Shown here in pieces: positions 1-10,940 of a stretch of 64,000 nt of DNA; the first letter of the stretch is position 1, and every line of letters starts with the position of its first letter. The translations under genes were made by a program, and so were the position numbers. A model generated the notes under the pieces. That model did no database searches, was not told where the DNA came from, and saw only the letters and a program-made list of their open reading frames with translations. This DNA is from Triticum aestivum (Eukaryota > Streptophyta > Magnoliopsida > Poales > Poaceae), in contig NC_057803.1 in the NCBI RefSeq assembly GCF_018294505.1, forward strand, positions 686,077,363 through 686,141,362, read 5' to 3'.

Positions 1-1211
1 ACACCAAATGAAGGCCAAACAGAAGATCACCAATAAGGAAAATATTACTATGTGAGTATAATTTTTCAGGAAAACGATAGAATGGTGAGATTGAATAAAT
101 ACAAGATTAAGAAAGGGGAACATGCAACAACAAAAAGCTTTCGAAAAGCAGTAGTATTTTTACCTCTGTAACAGAGGAAGTATAAAAATGAGTTAGTTGG
201 CATTTCTTCGGATGGCGAATTGCCTGGGAAGAAGGATCAGTAGGTATAATAATGGTGTTACTTTCTTGCGCAAGCACCAAAACTTCGCCAAAAAGTAAAA
301 TATATTGGGCGCATTGCACCTTTATTTTCCCTGTAATCCTTGCCTTTGCTTCTAGACTGTATGATGGCGGTGCAAGCTAGCCAGCATCTTCAGATTAGTC
401 CTTCAAAAAATCACACCGAGGGTAACAGTTGGATTGATTGTATCATCCCTGTAACGCCATTATCAGAAATTCAGTAGCCGCTTAATAGTAAATAGAAGTG
501 TACTGCTTGCTGCTTATCACGCTTACTTAGGACTCATAGGCCTTATCTAATCCCTCTCCAAAGCAAACCATCTATCTATGCCAAATAGGCAAGAGGTAGG
601 CAAAGATTCTATACACCTAAGAGTATATGTCAATCTAAACTCAAGTACTGCTCACAAGAAAGCGAGCATGATAACACGTCGTTGCTTGCTCTAATAATAA
701 ATAAGTTGTTGGTAAGGAGGGGGAGGCTATTTTATTTATAAAGTTTAGTTTAGTGATTTAGTATAAATAAGGACATGTCCAAACCTGACAGGCACAACAA
801 CCTCAAATGCATGGGGTTGGTTTGGTTAAATCAGGATGAGCAGAAATGAAACGCACCATATACATTTTCCATGCTTCAACATATATCCGTGAAAAGCATA
901 GAACTGTTACGCATCCTCATATACTCACTACAGAAATAGAGAATATACTAAACTATTTGTATGCATCCACATACACTCATTATAAAAACAGAGTAATGTG
1001 TGCGTGTTATGTAAGTTAGTTGGCTACCAATCGTACCAACCTTTCTTTAGCATGTTTGAGAAGAATAACACAGCAGGATCGACCAAAGCAATCTTTCGCT
1101 TGAGTTGCTTATCCTTGGTCGTTTCCAGAATCCAGGCAGAAAATTATGTACGTATGTGGTGTTTCTCCATAGAAAGGATCTCCTCTGGCGCTGGGGGACA
1201 TTTGCATTTAT
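1..1211. other. Intergenic, no gene seen
   Basis: AT-rich sequence with only short chance reading frames. I see no protein family, tRNA or clear repeat end. It lies downstream of the decayed minus-strand gene that ends near 1212. Confidence 0.5.
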
Positions 1212-3071
1212 CTACTGTCTCTCCTCGGACAGTGCCTCATCAACAGTTGAAACCAGGTCCCCCCCTCCAATTGTTTGTTCCGAATGGAGATCATTCTCGA
1301 GAAGCACACGTTAGAAAACTGTAGGTTAGTATGCCTAGACATAATTATTCTGAATGCAAACAGGAAATAAAGAAGAAAGAGAAAGGACTAACTTGCTAAC
1401 TGGGTGCAATATACAGTTAAGAGATTGCATAGCCTTGCATCCCATGACTTCAGAAAACAGGAATAGCACTGCAGCTGAAGATGGCTGGAAAAAAAATCTA
1501 AGATCATTTACCTACTGGGTGTTCTTGTAGAAGAATACCACTATATATGCACTTGACAACCATAGCAGTTTGGTGCAGAGTCGTGTATTAATAAATGGAA
1601 CATATTTCGATCTTGTGGCATTGTCAATCTTCTACACCAAAAAATATTCATGCAGGAGTTGAATGTAGTAAATCTAAGAAGCAGACATAGTGGAAAAGTT
1701 AATGAACCATTTGTACTGCTACTTCAGATTGGACCAAGAATCTTATAAATTTAGGAAACTCGCAAACATAAGACCACATATGGTCTTGCAACTTGCTCTC
1801 ACTATGGAAGCTAAAACATCAAAATGTATACAAAATCTGTTTGTGTCTCTAGCATTACTAAATCTGGAACACTCGGCCTAGCTGGACAGAATGCATACCT
1901 GTCGTAGACAAATACTACTGGATCACAAGTGCCAAGGATTCCTTGTTATTTAGCAATGATCTGACATCACCTTCAGGAATCTCTCCCAGCACAAGTTAGT
2001 CCCCTTCAATAAAGCAAAAATATATTGCATCGGATATGAGCATTGCAGAGTAGAAGCATCCAGCATCACCTACAAAATACAAATCACCAAGTATTAGAAA
2101 ATGATAAATCTGAAAGTTGCAATCATAGTCAAATTAAAAACAACGGAAGTTAATGTCGCCCTATAATCTCTCTTCTTCTCCATGTCAGTGAAAAATCAAC
2201 ATGTCAAGAATAAGAGTGAGAGGCAAACGAAAGGCAATGTGCAATACATCATGATTGGCTAAAACATCGACTACTGCCCTCCGATGTGCCTCCCTGTACA
2301 AAACTCAAATCTCCAGCGGCTGCCGCACACTGAAGCGTTTAGGCCGAGTTGTGTAAGGAGTGGACTACTACATCGTCACCATCCCCAACAAAGGAAAGCA
2401 AAGCGACGTACCAAGTATCCATGGTCCACGAAAGAAGAGGCAACATGTCCGCGCCGCCGGCCCGGCCTCGCTGTTCCTTCCCCCATTGCCAGCCCCCCTG
2501 CTCCTTTACTCCAACCATGAAGGATCCAGCTAACAACGGAAAAACAATTAGTTGGAGTGCAGAATCTGCATAGAATAACGGAACACATCAATCTAGTCAT
2601 CTAGCTAGCTTCTGCCATCAGGGTTGCTTGCTAATTGCAACGATATTCGTAATTGAAGATTCAATGAGAACTACCAAGAGATAAAAAAAGAAAGCTGAAT
2701 CTGTTCACTCAATGTGTGCATGGCCTATAATGTCCTCACATATGAGTAATTCATCAAAGAAGCCCTAAAAAAACCTTCAAACAAAAAACACAAATGAAAG
2801 GCAAGCTTACCTGAATGGGGATGGCCCATGACCTGGATCTCCTAGTCCACGTGCTGGTGATCTGCTGCTACTTGAACAGCAACTCTGCCTGCTGACGCTG
2901 CCCAAACTGTGCAAGTTTCTCCATAGTTTCCTTGCAATTGTTAAGATCAAAATCAGCAGCTTTTGCAACTAATGCAGAGTGTGAGTTTCTCTGCAGACAA
3001 AAAAGGCTTTGCAGATTCAGTATAGTTGACACAAACAAAATGCATTACCTGCTTTCCTCAAGAACCCATGA
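1212..3071 (-). pseudogene. Decayed spliced gene of unrecognised function
   Basis: On the minus strand there are five exon-like blocks with good splice borders: 3049-3071, 2811-2990, 1899-2069, 1512-1631 and 1212-1318. Examples are an acceptor at 2990 after TTTGTCTGCAG, a donor GTAAGC below 2811, a donor GTATGC below 1899, and an acceptor CTAACCTACAG before 1318. Block 1899-2069 reads like protein (GDAGCFYSAMLISDAIYF, then LVLGEIPEGDVRSLLNN) but has a TAA at 1996-1998 and changes frame near 1955. Block 1512-1631 contains HQTAMVVKCIYSGILLQEHP and flows in phase, across one TAA, into the last block, which ends STVDEALSEERQ and a stop at 1212-1214. Several stops and a frame change suggest a pseudogene. 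Some blocks could still belong to a gene whose exons I have joined wrongly. I do not recognise the family. Confidence 0.4.
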
Positions 3072-4984
3072 CTGAAAGATGTGGAGAGAAAATTGCAAAG
3101 TATGAGCCTTAGTACTTAGGTATCACAGAGATTCAATGGAATTTCAACAAAACCAGGGCTTGCTTTTCACACTATTGAACGTTCACGTATTTCATATTTG
3201 ATCCACCTTTCAGCTGGGCAAAACAACAAACAGATGGGGGCACAATATCTATTTATTCTCAGAAAAGAAATTACCAAATATCTGGCCACGAGGGCGTGCG
3301 TAAGAGGACAGAGGAGAGAGCGCACGTGACAGCGAGAAAAGATGTAGGCGAGGACGCGGGGACTGATCTCTCGGGTGGATGGATTGGACGGCAGCGCGAA
3401 AGCCGGATGGAGTCGGCCGTCTCTGCGACCCACGCTCCTCCTACCGACGGCGGCGACGTGGACCACCGCTGTTCCTCGAGCTCCTCCCGAGGTCGCCGCC
3501 GCACGCGTAGAGATGGAGGCGGGGTGCAGCCTCCCGTGCATCATGCCCGAGCCTCGAGCTCCTCACAGCTCCCGATTCAGGAATAGATCGAGCCGCCGCC
3601 AACCACAAGGCCGCGCCCGACCTCGCCAGCGCAGGCCGACGCCAGCCGGTGACCATCTCCCGTAAGCCGCCACACCTCCCTCTCATCTTTCCTCTCCCTT
3701 TCTCCCGCCTCTCCTCTCCTTCCTTCTCTGCTAGGGTTCATGAGGAAGGAGGGGGAGGGGGTTGGGAGGCTACGGCGGGGGCTAGGGATGACGAGACGCC
3801 GCCGCGCATGAAGAGGAGAGGAGGCGGCGCGGAGGGAGAGAGGAAGGAGAGGAGGCGAAGAGGGAGAGAGAGGAAGGAGAGGAGGCGGCGCGGATATTTT
3901 CTCGGGCTTGACTCGGTCCACCCATGATGGATGCTCTGGCAACTGACGATCACCGCTGCCTTTTTCCACCCAGACACAAATACGAACACAGGGCGTGACT
4001 GCAAGACGGACTCACGCTAGAGGCTGGCCCAGCCGTCAGCCGCTCTAGCCCGAGTAGACAGCGTACAGAAAAATGAATGCACGGATGTTTACCACGGCGA
4101 TGGAAAGTACGCTGGCGTCGGCCAGCGAGGCATATCGAGCGAGCCGGATGAATTTGAACCAGCGATGGCGCTAGAACGGCGGGTTGCGTAGCTTGATTTA
4201 TATGTTCAATGTTCAATGCCCGCCGGTTTAGAAGCTAGAATGTAAGGAGCCCGCTTTCTCGTGACGGTCTTACCTCCCTTCACATGGTAATATGCCCTTG
4301 CAATCTCTCAAATGGTTGGTTGCAGCTTTGAGTAATATATACATATGGGGATCCCCTAGCCGCGATGATTCCTCAGAAAAAAGCCTAGTCGGTGGTGTTG
4401 AAATGATGTAATTTTTTACAAGAATTGTTTTTCAATCTTGTATATATAGATGTTATTCTTGTGTATCAGCTGACTACGGTCATCAGCCAATCTGGAACGC
4501 TTACAAGAAAAGAAACCAATGGAGCTTGGCGCCAACAGGCTGTAATTGCTTACTAGAGAATTTAATTATGTGCACATTTGGTTGACGAGCATGTGATTGT
4601 TTACTGCGGCTACACTTGTCACAGTTTTTATGAGGCTAGCATTGTTTTTATTTTACAATGACTGATTTTAGTAAATAGTGGGATGTTTTTATCAGGCTAA
4701 TGAATGCATCCATTTATTTTAAAAGTAAAACAAAGCTAAATGTGACCTACAGACAGTAGATTTGACCATGAATGGAGAGACATTAACTATCTTTTCTTCT
4801 AGGATAATTTCCATATTCGGTGGTTATTAGTATTTTTTTAGTACTTACATTGTTCTTTCTGAATGTCTTACGCTTGGGATGTAGAAAATCCCCAGGACCA
4901 CATAATTTAGAGTAATATGTGCTCAATTAGTATTAGCTGAAGCATATACAATCAGTTAGACTAACAGGGGTTTACTAAAAAATG
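3072..4984. other. GC-rich block then AT-rich intergenic DNA
   Basis: Positions about 3290-3970 are rich in CG dinucleotides and hold several overlapping low-complexity reading frames on both strands, none of which looks like a protein family. This could be the promoter and first exon of the decayed gene at 1212-3071, since it lies just upstream on the same strand. From about 4250 the sequence is AT-rich with no gene seen. Confidence 0.4.
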
Positions 4985-5085
4985 CTCCCTCCGTTCACAA
5001 ATATAAGATGTTCTAACTTTTTTTATTGTGTTTGTTTACTCATTTCAGTTCGTATGTAATCCATATTGAAATATTTGTGAGTCCA
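4985..5085. mobile_element. Partial Stowaway-type MITE
   Basis: The left end CTCCCTCCGTTCACAAATAT is the usual Stowaway terminal sequence. The internal part (TCGTATGTAATCCATATTGA) also matches the general layout of these elements. No matching right terminal repeat is seen, so the copy is truncated or has lost one arm. Confidence 0.5.
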
Positions 5086-5475
5086 TATTGAAATATTTGT
5101 GAACATCATATATTTGTGTATTTTTGAAATGGCGAGAGGAATGTTCATGGAATATGCAGAAGTTTTGTGTCTTGAATCAAATTAAGATCTCATATATACA
5201 AACCAGATCGATCAGCAGATGAGAGCAAACATATATAGAAACACACCAAATTAATATGATCTCCCCAGAAAGATGTGCAAATGTAAATGTAAATTACTAG
5301 CAAGCTGTGTTTCTGCCCAGCATGGAAATAGATCGACTAGAGGAAATCAACTAGAAGACCAGATGAATCCAATACACGCACAAGGGCATGAAACAAACAG
5401 TTCACCGGATTAAATAGCTAGATCACTTCGATGTGCCAAAACGCAGGTAGTACCTACCTAGCGGGTGACAAGTGA

Positions 5476-5862
5476 TCATAGCCGGAGAGACAAGTCCAGC
5501 TCGGCCTCGTCGGCGCGCTCCAACGAGCTTCTGGCGCGCTTGCATCCTGCAGGCCCAAGCATCCCAGGAGCAGCAGCCTTCTCCCTCGCCTTCCAAGATA
5601 CAGACAGGGAATTACTCACGTGCTGCGCGCGCGTGGCGGCGGCGATCTCCCGCCGGCGCTTGGCGGCGGCCATCTCCAGCCGGCGCTTGGCGACGCTGCG
5701 CTCGGTCTTGTGCGCGTTCTGGTGGCCGCCGAGCGCCTGCGAGCTGCGGAACTTGCGGTCGCAGTAGACGCAGAGAAAGAAGCCGCTGGGCGCAGGTGCC
5801 ACCGCCATCGCCAGAGTGAGCTCAAGGCTGAGCTCCTCCTGCGCACTGCTAGCTTGTTCCAT
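5476..5862 (-). CDS. C2H2 zinc-finger repressor with EAR motif
   Basis: A single uninterrupted frame of 128 residues from ATG at 5862 to TGA at 5476-5478. It has one plant-type C2H2 finger with ligands at about C31, C34, H47 and H51 and the plant signature QALGGH. A basic stretch rich in Arg and Lys follows at about 55-72, a likely nuclear-localisation and DNA-contact region. The protein ends in LDLSLRL, an EAR repression motif that recruits TOPLESS-type corepressors. A second LxLxL run (LSLELTL) lies at about 11-17. Short single-finger proteins of this layout belong to the SUPERMAN/KNUCKLES/ZFP group of developmental repressors acting in the nucleus. No intron is needed, as is usual for the group. 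I cannot name the orthologue or assign a tissue. No clear TATA box is seen just upstream. Confidence 0.85.
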   Translation of the reverse strand: MEQASSAQEELSLELTLAMAVAPAPSGFFLCVYCDRKFRSSQALGGHQNAHKTERSVAKRRLEMAAAKRRREIAAATRAQHVSNSLSVSWKAREKAAAPGMLGPAGCKRARSSLERADEAELDLSLRL

Positions 5863-6279
5863 TGATGCAGTATGCTAGCTACTCCTAGCTTGCTAGTCTA
5901 TGCCTGCTAGTGGCTGTGTGTCGTGTTCGTGTGGTTGGTTGTGCGCCGAGCTAGCTAGGTTGAAGAGGTTAAGTCGCCAAGCAAACTGATTGCTGTGCTT
6001 AGCAAACCTATCGCCATTAAATGGACGGCCGGGTGTGTGTTCACTTTGCACTGTTCCCTCGGATGAGGTTATGGCAAAAGGTCCAGTCAGCCTGTTCAAG
6101 TGACGGCGTGTTCAAGTGGAAAGAGTAGCTTTCTAAATTGGAAAAGGTGTGCCTGCGTCTTTCATTTTTCTTCCCCCTTCTCGGTCTAACTATTGTTATA
6201 GCGTCGATCTCTAAGATAAAACTATAGCTAGTATAGTAGTAATAAAATATGCTTAGAGAAAAGTTACACTAAGAAAAAG
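5863..6279. other. Upstream region of zinc-finger gene
   Basis: Likely promoter and 5' leader of the minus-strand zinc-finger gene. It has several short GCTAGC-like repeats. I cannot point to a convincing TATA box or known binding site. Confidence 0.35.
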
Positions 6280-7575
6280 GGTTTCCCCCGCTTTTATATT
6301 CCAAAAGCAACCATCCGATACATCCAACGATAGGTGCTGGGGCAGAAGCAACACAAGCACGCCCAAAAAAAAGAAAAAGAAACAAATGCCGATAACGGCG
6401 GATCAACAAAAAACGACGAAGCCTCGCGACCGCTGCGTCCACCGGAGATCGCCCACCAAGCTCCGAGACTCCGAAGCGCCGGTACCAATCAATACCTCCA
6501 AAAAGGAACGCGGCGATAACGACGCTGCTGCCAAGGGTTTCCCCTGGTACGCGGCGAGGAGAGAGGAAGGGTAGCCCCGACGCCCTCCAGGAAGGTCTGG
6601 CGGCACCCTCAAGCGTCGTTGCGTCGGTGTCGGCCAAACCAACAGGGATTTCTCCCGATCCCATCCTCTACCTCAGGCACTTCGGAGCTCGCCACCAAAC
6701 CGACCACCACCCAGTGCCAACACGGACATGAAGCTTCCCACGCTGTCTCACCACAGCACCGCGAAGATGGCCTGCACAACGAAGAAGAGGAGCCGGGACT
6801 AGTGCAGCAGCACCGTCGGCATACGGGAGGGCCCCACCTCCACCGTCCACGACGGTAGCCGACCGAACGCCATAGCAGGAGCCTACCGGGCCCATGGCCC
6901 CACAGGCCTGGCCGGGCCCTCAAAGGCCTGGACAGCTCCCGCCTCCACGCAGCAGCTGGCATGCCGCCGGTGCCACTGTCCCAGTCCAAGCCGCTCCCCT
7001 GCATCCCCATACAGAGGGCGTCGCGGTCGCGCCGGAGTCGACCCGCAAGGACCCAAACGGGACCCTATGGGCCCTGATCTGGGCCGGGGACATGCCGCCG
7101 ACCGACCAGCACCACCGGACCGCCCTACCGCCAAGAGGCGGCACCACCACGGTGGCTGCCACCGGCCGAGCAGCACCGCCGCGTCCCCCCACCCCGGGAA
7201 GGAGGAGCGCGTGTGGGGAAGGAACGACCCGCCGCCGCCGACACCACCCGGCCAGATCCGGGGGCGCCCGCCGGCAGCGGCGGGAGGGGGGAGGGAGGGA
7301 CGAAGGTGGGCGGACGAGGAGGGAGGGGGGCGCGCGCCGCCCCGGCCGCCTCCCGGGGAGATGGCGGAGGCGGCTGGACGAGGAGGAGGGGGAAAGGGGG
7401 AGGGGCGGGGTGGAGCGCCCGCGCTCGCGCGGAGCGACGGCGGAAACGGGGGAACGGGAGCGGGGGAGCGGGGCGCCGCGCCGGGCGGGCGGCAGCGGCG
7501 GGGAGGGCCTAGGGCCCGCCGGCGATGGGAGTGGGGGGTGGGGGTGAACCCTAGCGGGAGCGGGAGCGGGAACCT
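6280..7575 (-). mobile_element. Non-LTR retroposon-like remnant
   Basis: Read on the minus strand, this block starts with a GC-rich leader (CGCTAGGGTTCACCCC near 7550). It ends near 6280 with a tail resembling 3' ends of grass LINE-like repeats (ATATAAAAGCGGGGGAAACC). No reverse transcriptase is encoded. The long reading frames in the GC-rich half are low-complexity (Gly/Arg/Pro) and occur in all frames, so they are not genes. It could be an internally deleted LINE or an unrelated GC-rich repeat. Confidence 0.3.
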
Positions 7576-7753
7576 TTGTCTCTAATACAAATCAAACCAT
7601 TTCTACATGTCCAAAAATCCCTTTTGGTGGCGTTTCTTTTAATTATTAGACCACGTGGGTCAATGATTGGTCGATCCTTCATAGACTTCTTCATTTCAAA
7701 GGATTTCCTAAAGAAATTTGTGAGGAATCTGATCCTTAGGAATTTTTCTCAGT

Positions 7754-7984
7754 GGGTTGTTTGATTCTTTGATAACAATGCATAGGAATTTTTCCTTGAG
7801 ATTCATTTGTACTGGATTCCACAAACAAATAATTCATCCACTCCAACTTCTTGATGAAAATCCTAGGTGTTTCATGTGTACAATCAAACATTCATGAAGT
7901 CCCATAGTATTGAAGATCACATTCCATATCCATTCATGTGTTTTCTATTCCACGTTTTAAAAGTCCTATGAATCAAAGAGGCCC
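7754..7984. mobile_element. Possible Tourist/Harbinger-like MITE
   Basis: The right end reads ATCAAAGAGGCCC followed by TAA, a typical Harbinger target triplet. The left end near 7754 reads GGGTTGTTTGATTC, which pairs imperfectly with it. The interior contains the run GCATAGGAATTTTT. The left flank does not show a clear TAA or TTA, so the boundaries are tentative. Confidence 0.35.
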
Positions 7985-7987
7985 TAA

Positions 7988-8979
7988 ATACATGGCTGGG
8001 GTGGTGTCGTAGGTCGGGCATGGACTTGTTCTAGGGGTGTGTGCAATCTCCAGCGGCTCTTGGGGCGTCGGGCCTTGGGTGGATGCTGGTAGTGGGGGGG
8101 TGGGGGGGGGGGGTGGGGGTCGCACGCTGGGCATGTACTTGTTCTAGCACGTGCGTGCATCCTCTGGCGGCGCTTGGGGCATCAGGCTTTGTTGGACGAC
8201 CGTGGCCTACCATCATCAGCGCGCAGGGCCTCGGGCGGTGGTGGTGATCCGCATCTTGGTCGGCCAAGTGGCATTTGCTGCAGAGTGTGGTGGTTCAGTT
8301 GCCTCTTGTGCTCCATAGTGGCGATGGCCACCGAAAGATCTTGGGGGGGGGGAGAGGGAGGGTGTCATCTCTCCAGATCCGGCGGTCGCGTGTCATGTAG
8401 CTGTTTGGATCATGGAAAAGTTATGGCGAAAACACAGGAGTGACTTGACTTTGATGGTGATGCTTCTCAAGCACCTGATATCGACCTCTGAGGTGAAAGC
8501 CCAGGTCTAACCTGACTCGGTTATACCTGGCAATGGCGATGTTTATACGTCATTACCTTGTGAAAGGCATTGCTCGAATATGCTTAGATTGTTTCTTCAA
8601 TGTGAAAACCTAGAGTTTGCCCTTGAGTGCTTGGATCTAGTGACGGCGGCGATTAAGCGTTTCTTCCTTCCTGAAGGTGTTGCTGTTGAAGAATCACATC
8701 TTTTGTATGGTGCCATGAGATCATTGGTGTGGATATGATCTTTCATGTAGTTTTGCCGATCACGGATCTGATCACTTTGGTTTTTTTCCTCGCCTATACA
8801 TATCTTTGGTCTTATATGACTTTGCTATTTGTTGACATGTTTTTGTGTGTGTTGATGTTTGATGTGTGCATCCTAAGTTTCTAACTATGTAGATGTTTGA
8901 GTGTGTGCTCATCGTCGTCTTTGTGTTCTCTTGAGGCTTCATTTTGAGCCAATAAAACACATCATTTATCAAAAAAAAA
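7988..8979 (+). mobile_element. 3' end of non-LTR retroposon with poly-A tail
   Basis: The end of this block, GAGCCAATAAAACACATC followed by a short A run at about 8971-8979, looks like a retroposed 3' end with a polyadenylation-like AATAAA. The sequence before it has T-rich and GT-rich stretches common in LINE 3' untranslated regions. A G run lies at about 8094-8116. No coding domain and no certain target-site duplication were found. Confidence 0.4.
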
Positions 8980-9299
8980 TCACATGTTGCCTTTTGTTTG
9001 TCAGGGTGCCCTGTGCGTTTTTCGTTAAGGGTATTCTGGATTGAACTCAAGTTTTAGACCAGCCAAAATATCAGAACTGTACGGGTCGAGGTTATGCATG
9101 GTTCATCTTTAAATCTGGCTTACTTATTTATCCCACTCCCAGCAGCCCAAAGGGCAAAGAGAAAACGGATGTAGGATCCCCATAATCGATATCCTGCGCA
9201 GGGCATGCCTATGTCTCACTTGACGCGAGAGACTAGGAAGTCTCGCCTCAAGCAGCTGGTAGACTAGGTCAGCCTAGCGCGAACCAAAGGCCATCGATG

Positions 9300-10930
9300 C
9301 TTTATTTTTTCTTCCCCTTTTTCACATTCTTGAATTCGTTTTTTCTTCACTTTTCACTTTTCTTGTATTTCAACATACTCTTAATATATCTATTAAAAAT
9401 CACATTATATACAAAAGTTGAAAACTTGCTAATCGCGCATTGGAAAAATGTTAAATGTGTATAGAAAAGTGTTCTTACTGTGTACGGAAAATCTACAACG
9501 TTTATGTAAAAGGTACACATAAAAAAGTTAGAAATTTTTTAATTATGTATTTGGAAAAAGTTAAACACTTATAGCAAATGCTTCCAATGTACATAAAAAA
9601 TATACAATGCATATGGAAAAAAGTAGACATAACACAACATGTATATAAAATAATTCAGATGTATGCGAAAAATCTTGAACGTGTGTATAAAAAGGTTGAC
9701 ATCAAAAGAAAAAAAGCAAAAACACTATTGAAAACAGAGAAATAAAAAACAAAGAAAAATAAATGAAATAAAACCTAAAGAAACCGTGGAAGAAATGAGA
9801 AAACCTGTGAAAGAGACGAAGAAACCCATGAAAGGACAAAGGAAAACAAAAAGACTGAAGAAAACATATAAAGAAACAAAATAAAATAAAATAAAAATGA
9901 ACGGCCAAAAAACGAAGAAACCACAAAACAAAGCTGTACATCGAACGGGCGCACGAGAGCTATATCTTGCTTATAGTGAAATTTTTCTTTTTGGAGATTT
10001 GGCTTATAGTGAGATGGAATAAGCTCTCGCTTGAGGCGCTCCACCAGCCGGCTAGCCCATTAGCGCCGTTACTCGCTCCTGTGGTATAATCACTGCATGT
10101 ACGCCGCTGCCTCGGATTTATCTGTTTTTTAATTTATTTTTGTTTGTTTTGTTTTCCTTAGATTCTTTATGTTTTCCTTTAGTTTTTTTGGTTTTCTATT
10201 CTCCGGTTTCTTCATTTATCTATCGGTTTTGACATGTTTTCTATATTTTCCATTTTTTTGGTTTTCTTTGTTTTTTCCTCACCGGACTTTTTGGTTAATG
10301 CTTTGTAAATTCCTTTTTTTTGTTTCTAATTGTTTTTTTCTTTCGTTGTTTTTTACACTTTAGTTTCTTTGTTCGTTTTCTTCGGTGTTCTTTGTCTTTT
10401 CGTCTTGTATTTTTGCCAATTTTCATCGGTTTTGTTTTGTGTTCAGCACATGTTAACCTTTTTCAATAAGCATTAAATATTTTCTATATACATCAAAAAT
10501 ATTTTTTATTTACAAATAAACAATTTTCAAATACATGATTAATATTTTTTAAAATTTATACTCCCTTCATCCAAAAATAAATGTCTCAACATTTTACTAA
10601 TTCTAGTATGAAATTGTACTAAAGATGAGCACTGAGGGAGTATGTTTTGATGCCCACTTATATTTTTTGATGTCCACATGTTTTTAATACAAGATCAACA
10701 TTTCATAATATGTGGCAATATTGTTTCCATGCACACTTTTTCAAAAAATGTTTGATTAACATTTTTCAAATCAAGTACTAACATTCTTTTAATACATGAT
10801 CAACATTTTTCCTACATACGATTAACATTTTCAAATAAAAAATTATTTTTTTGCCAAACTTAAGATCTTTTTTGAAATATGTTTATTTTAGGATTTTTAA
10901 ATGTAACAAAAGTAAAGCAGAAAAAAAGAA
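9300..10930. repeat. AT-rich foldback-like region
   Basis: The strand is strongly A-rich at about 9700-9930 and strongly T-rich at about 10120-10440, around a more GC-rich centre (about 9940-10100). The A-rich arm is full of AAAACC- and GAAGAAA-type runs, and the T-rich arm of their complements. Outer parts repeat TACATGATTAACATTT-like words. The frames read as Phe-rich or Lys-rich low-complexity peptides and are not genes. It resembles the body of a foldback or Mutator-like element, but I could not find exact ends. Confidence 0.35.
10561..10640. mobile_element. Short Stowaway MITE
   Basis: The element starts CTCCCTTCATCCAAAAATAA and ends CTGAGGGAG, with TA on both sides (10559-10560 and 10641-10642). 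Only about 80 bases are present, so most of the second arm has been lost. The terminal repeats and the TA duplication are diagnostic of the Mariner/Stowaway group. Confidence 0.6.
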
Positions 10931-10940
10931 AATTGACTGA

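Noticed and set aside
6894..7585. Frames of 172-217 codons, Gly/Arg rich
   Set aside because: Several overlapping frames of equal quality in a GC-rich repeat; composition alone explains their length.
9702..10363. Phe-rich frames of 60-90 codons
   Set aside because: They come from the T-rich or A-rich arms of the foldback and have no protein-like variety.
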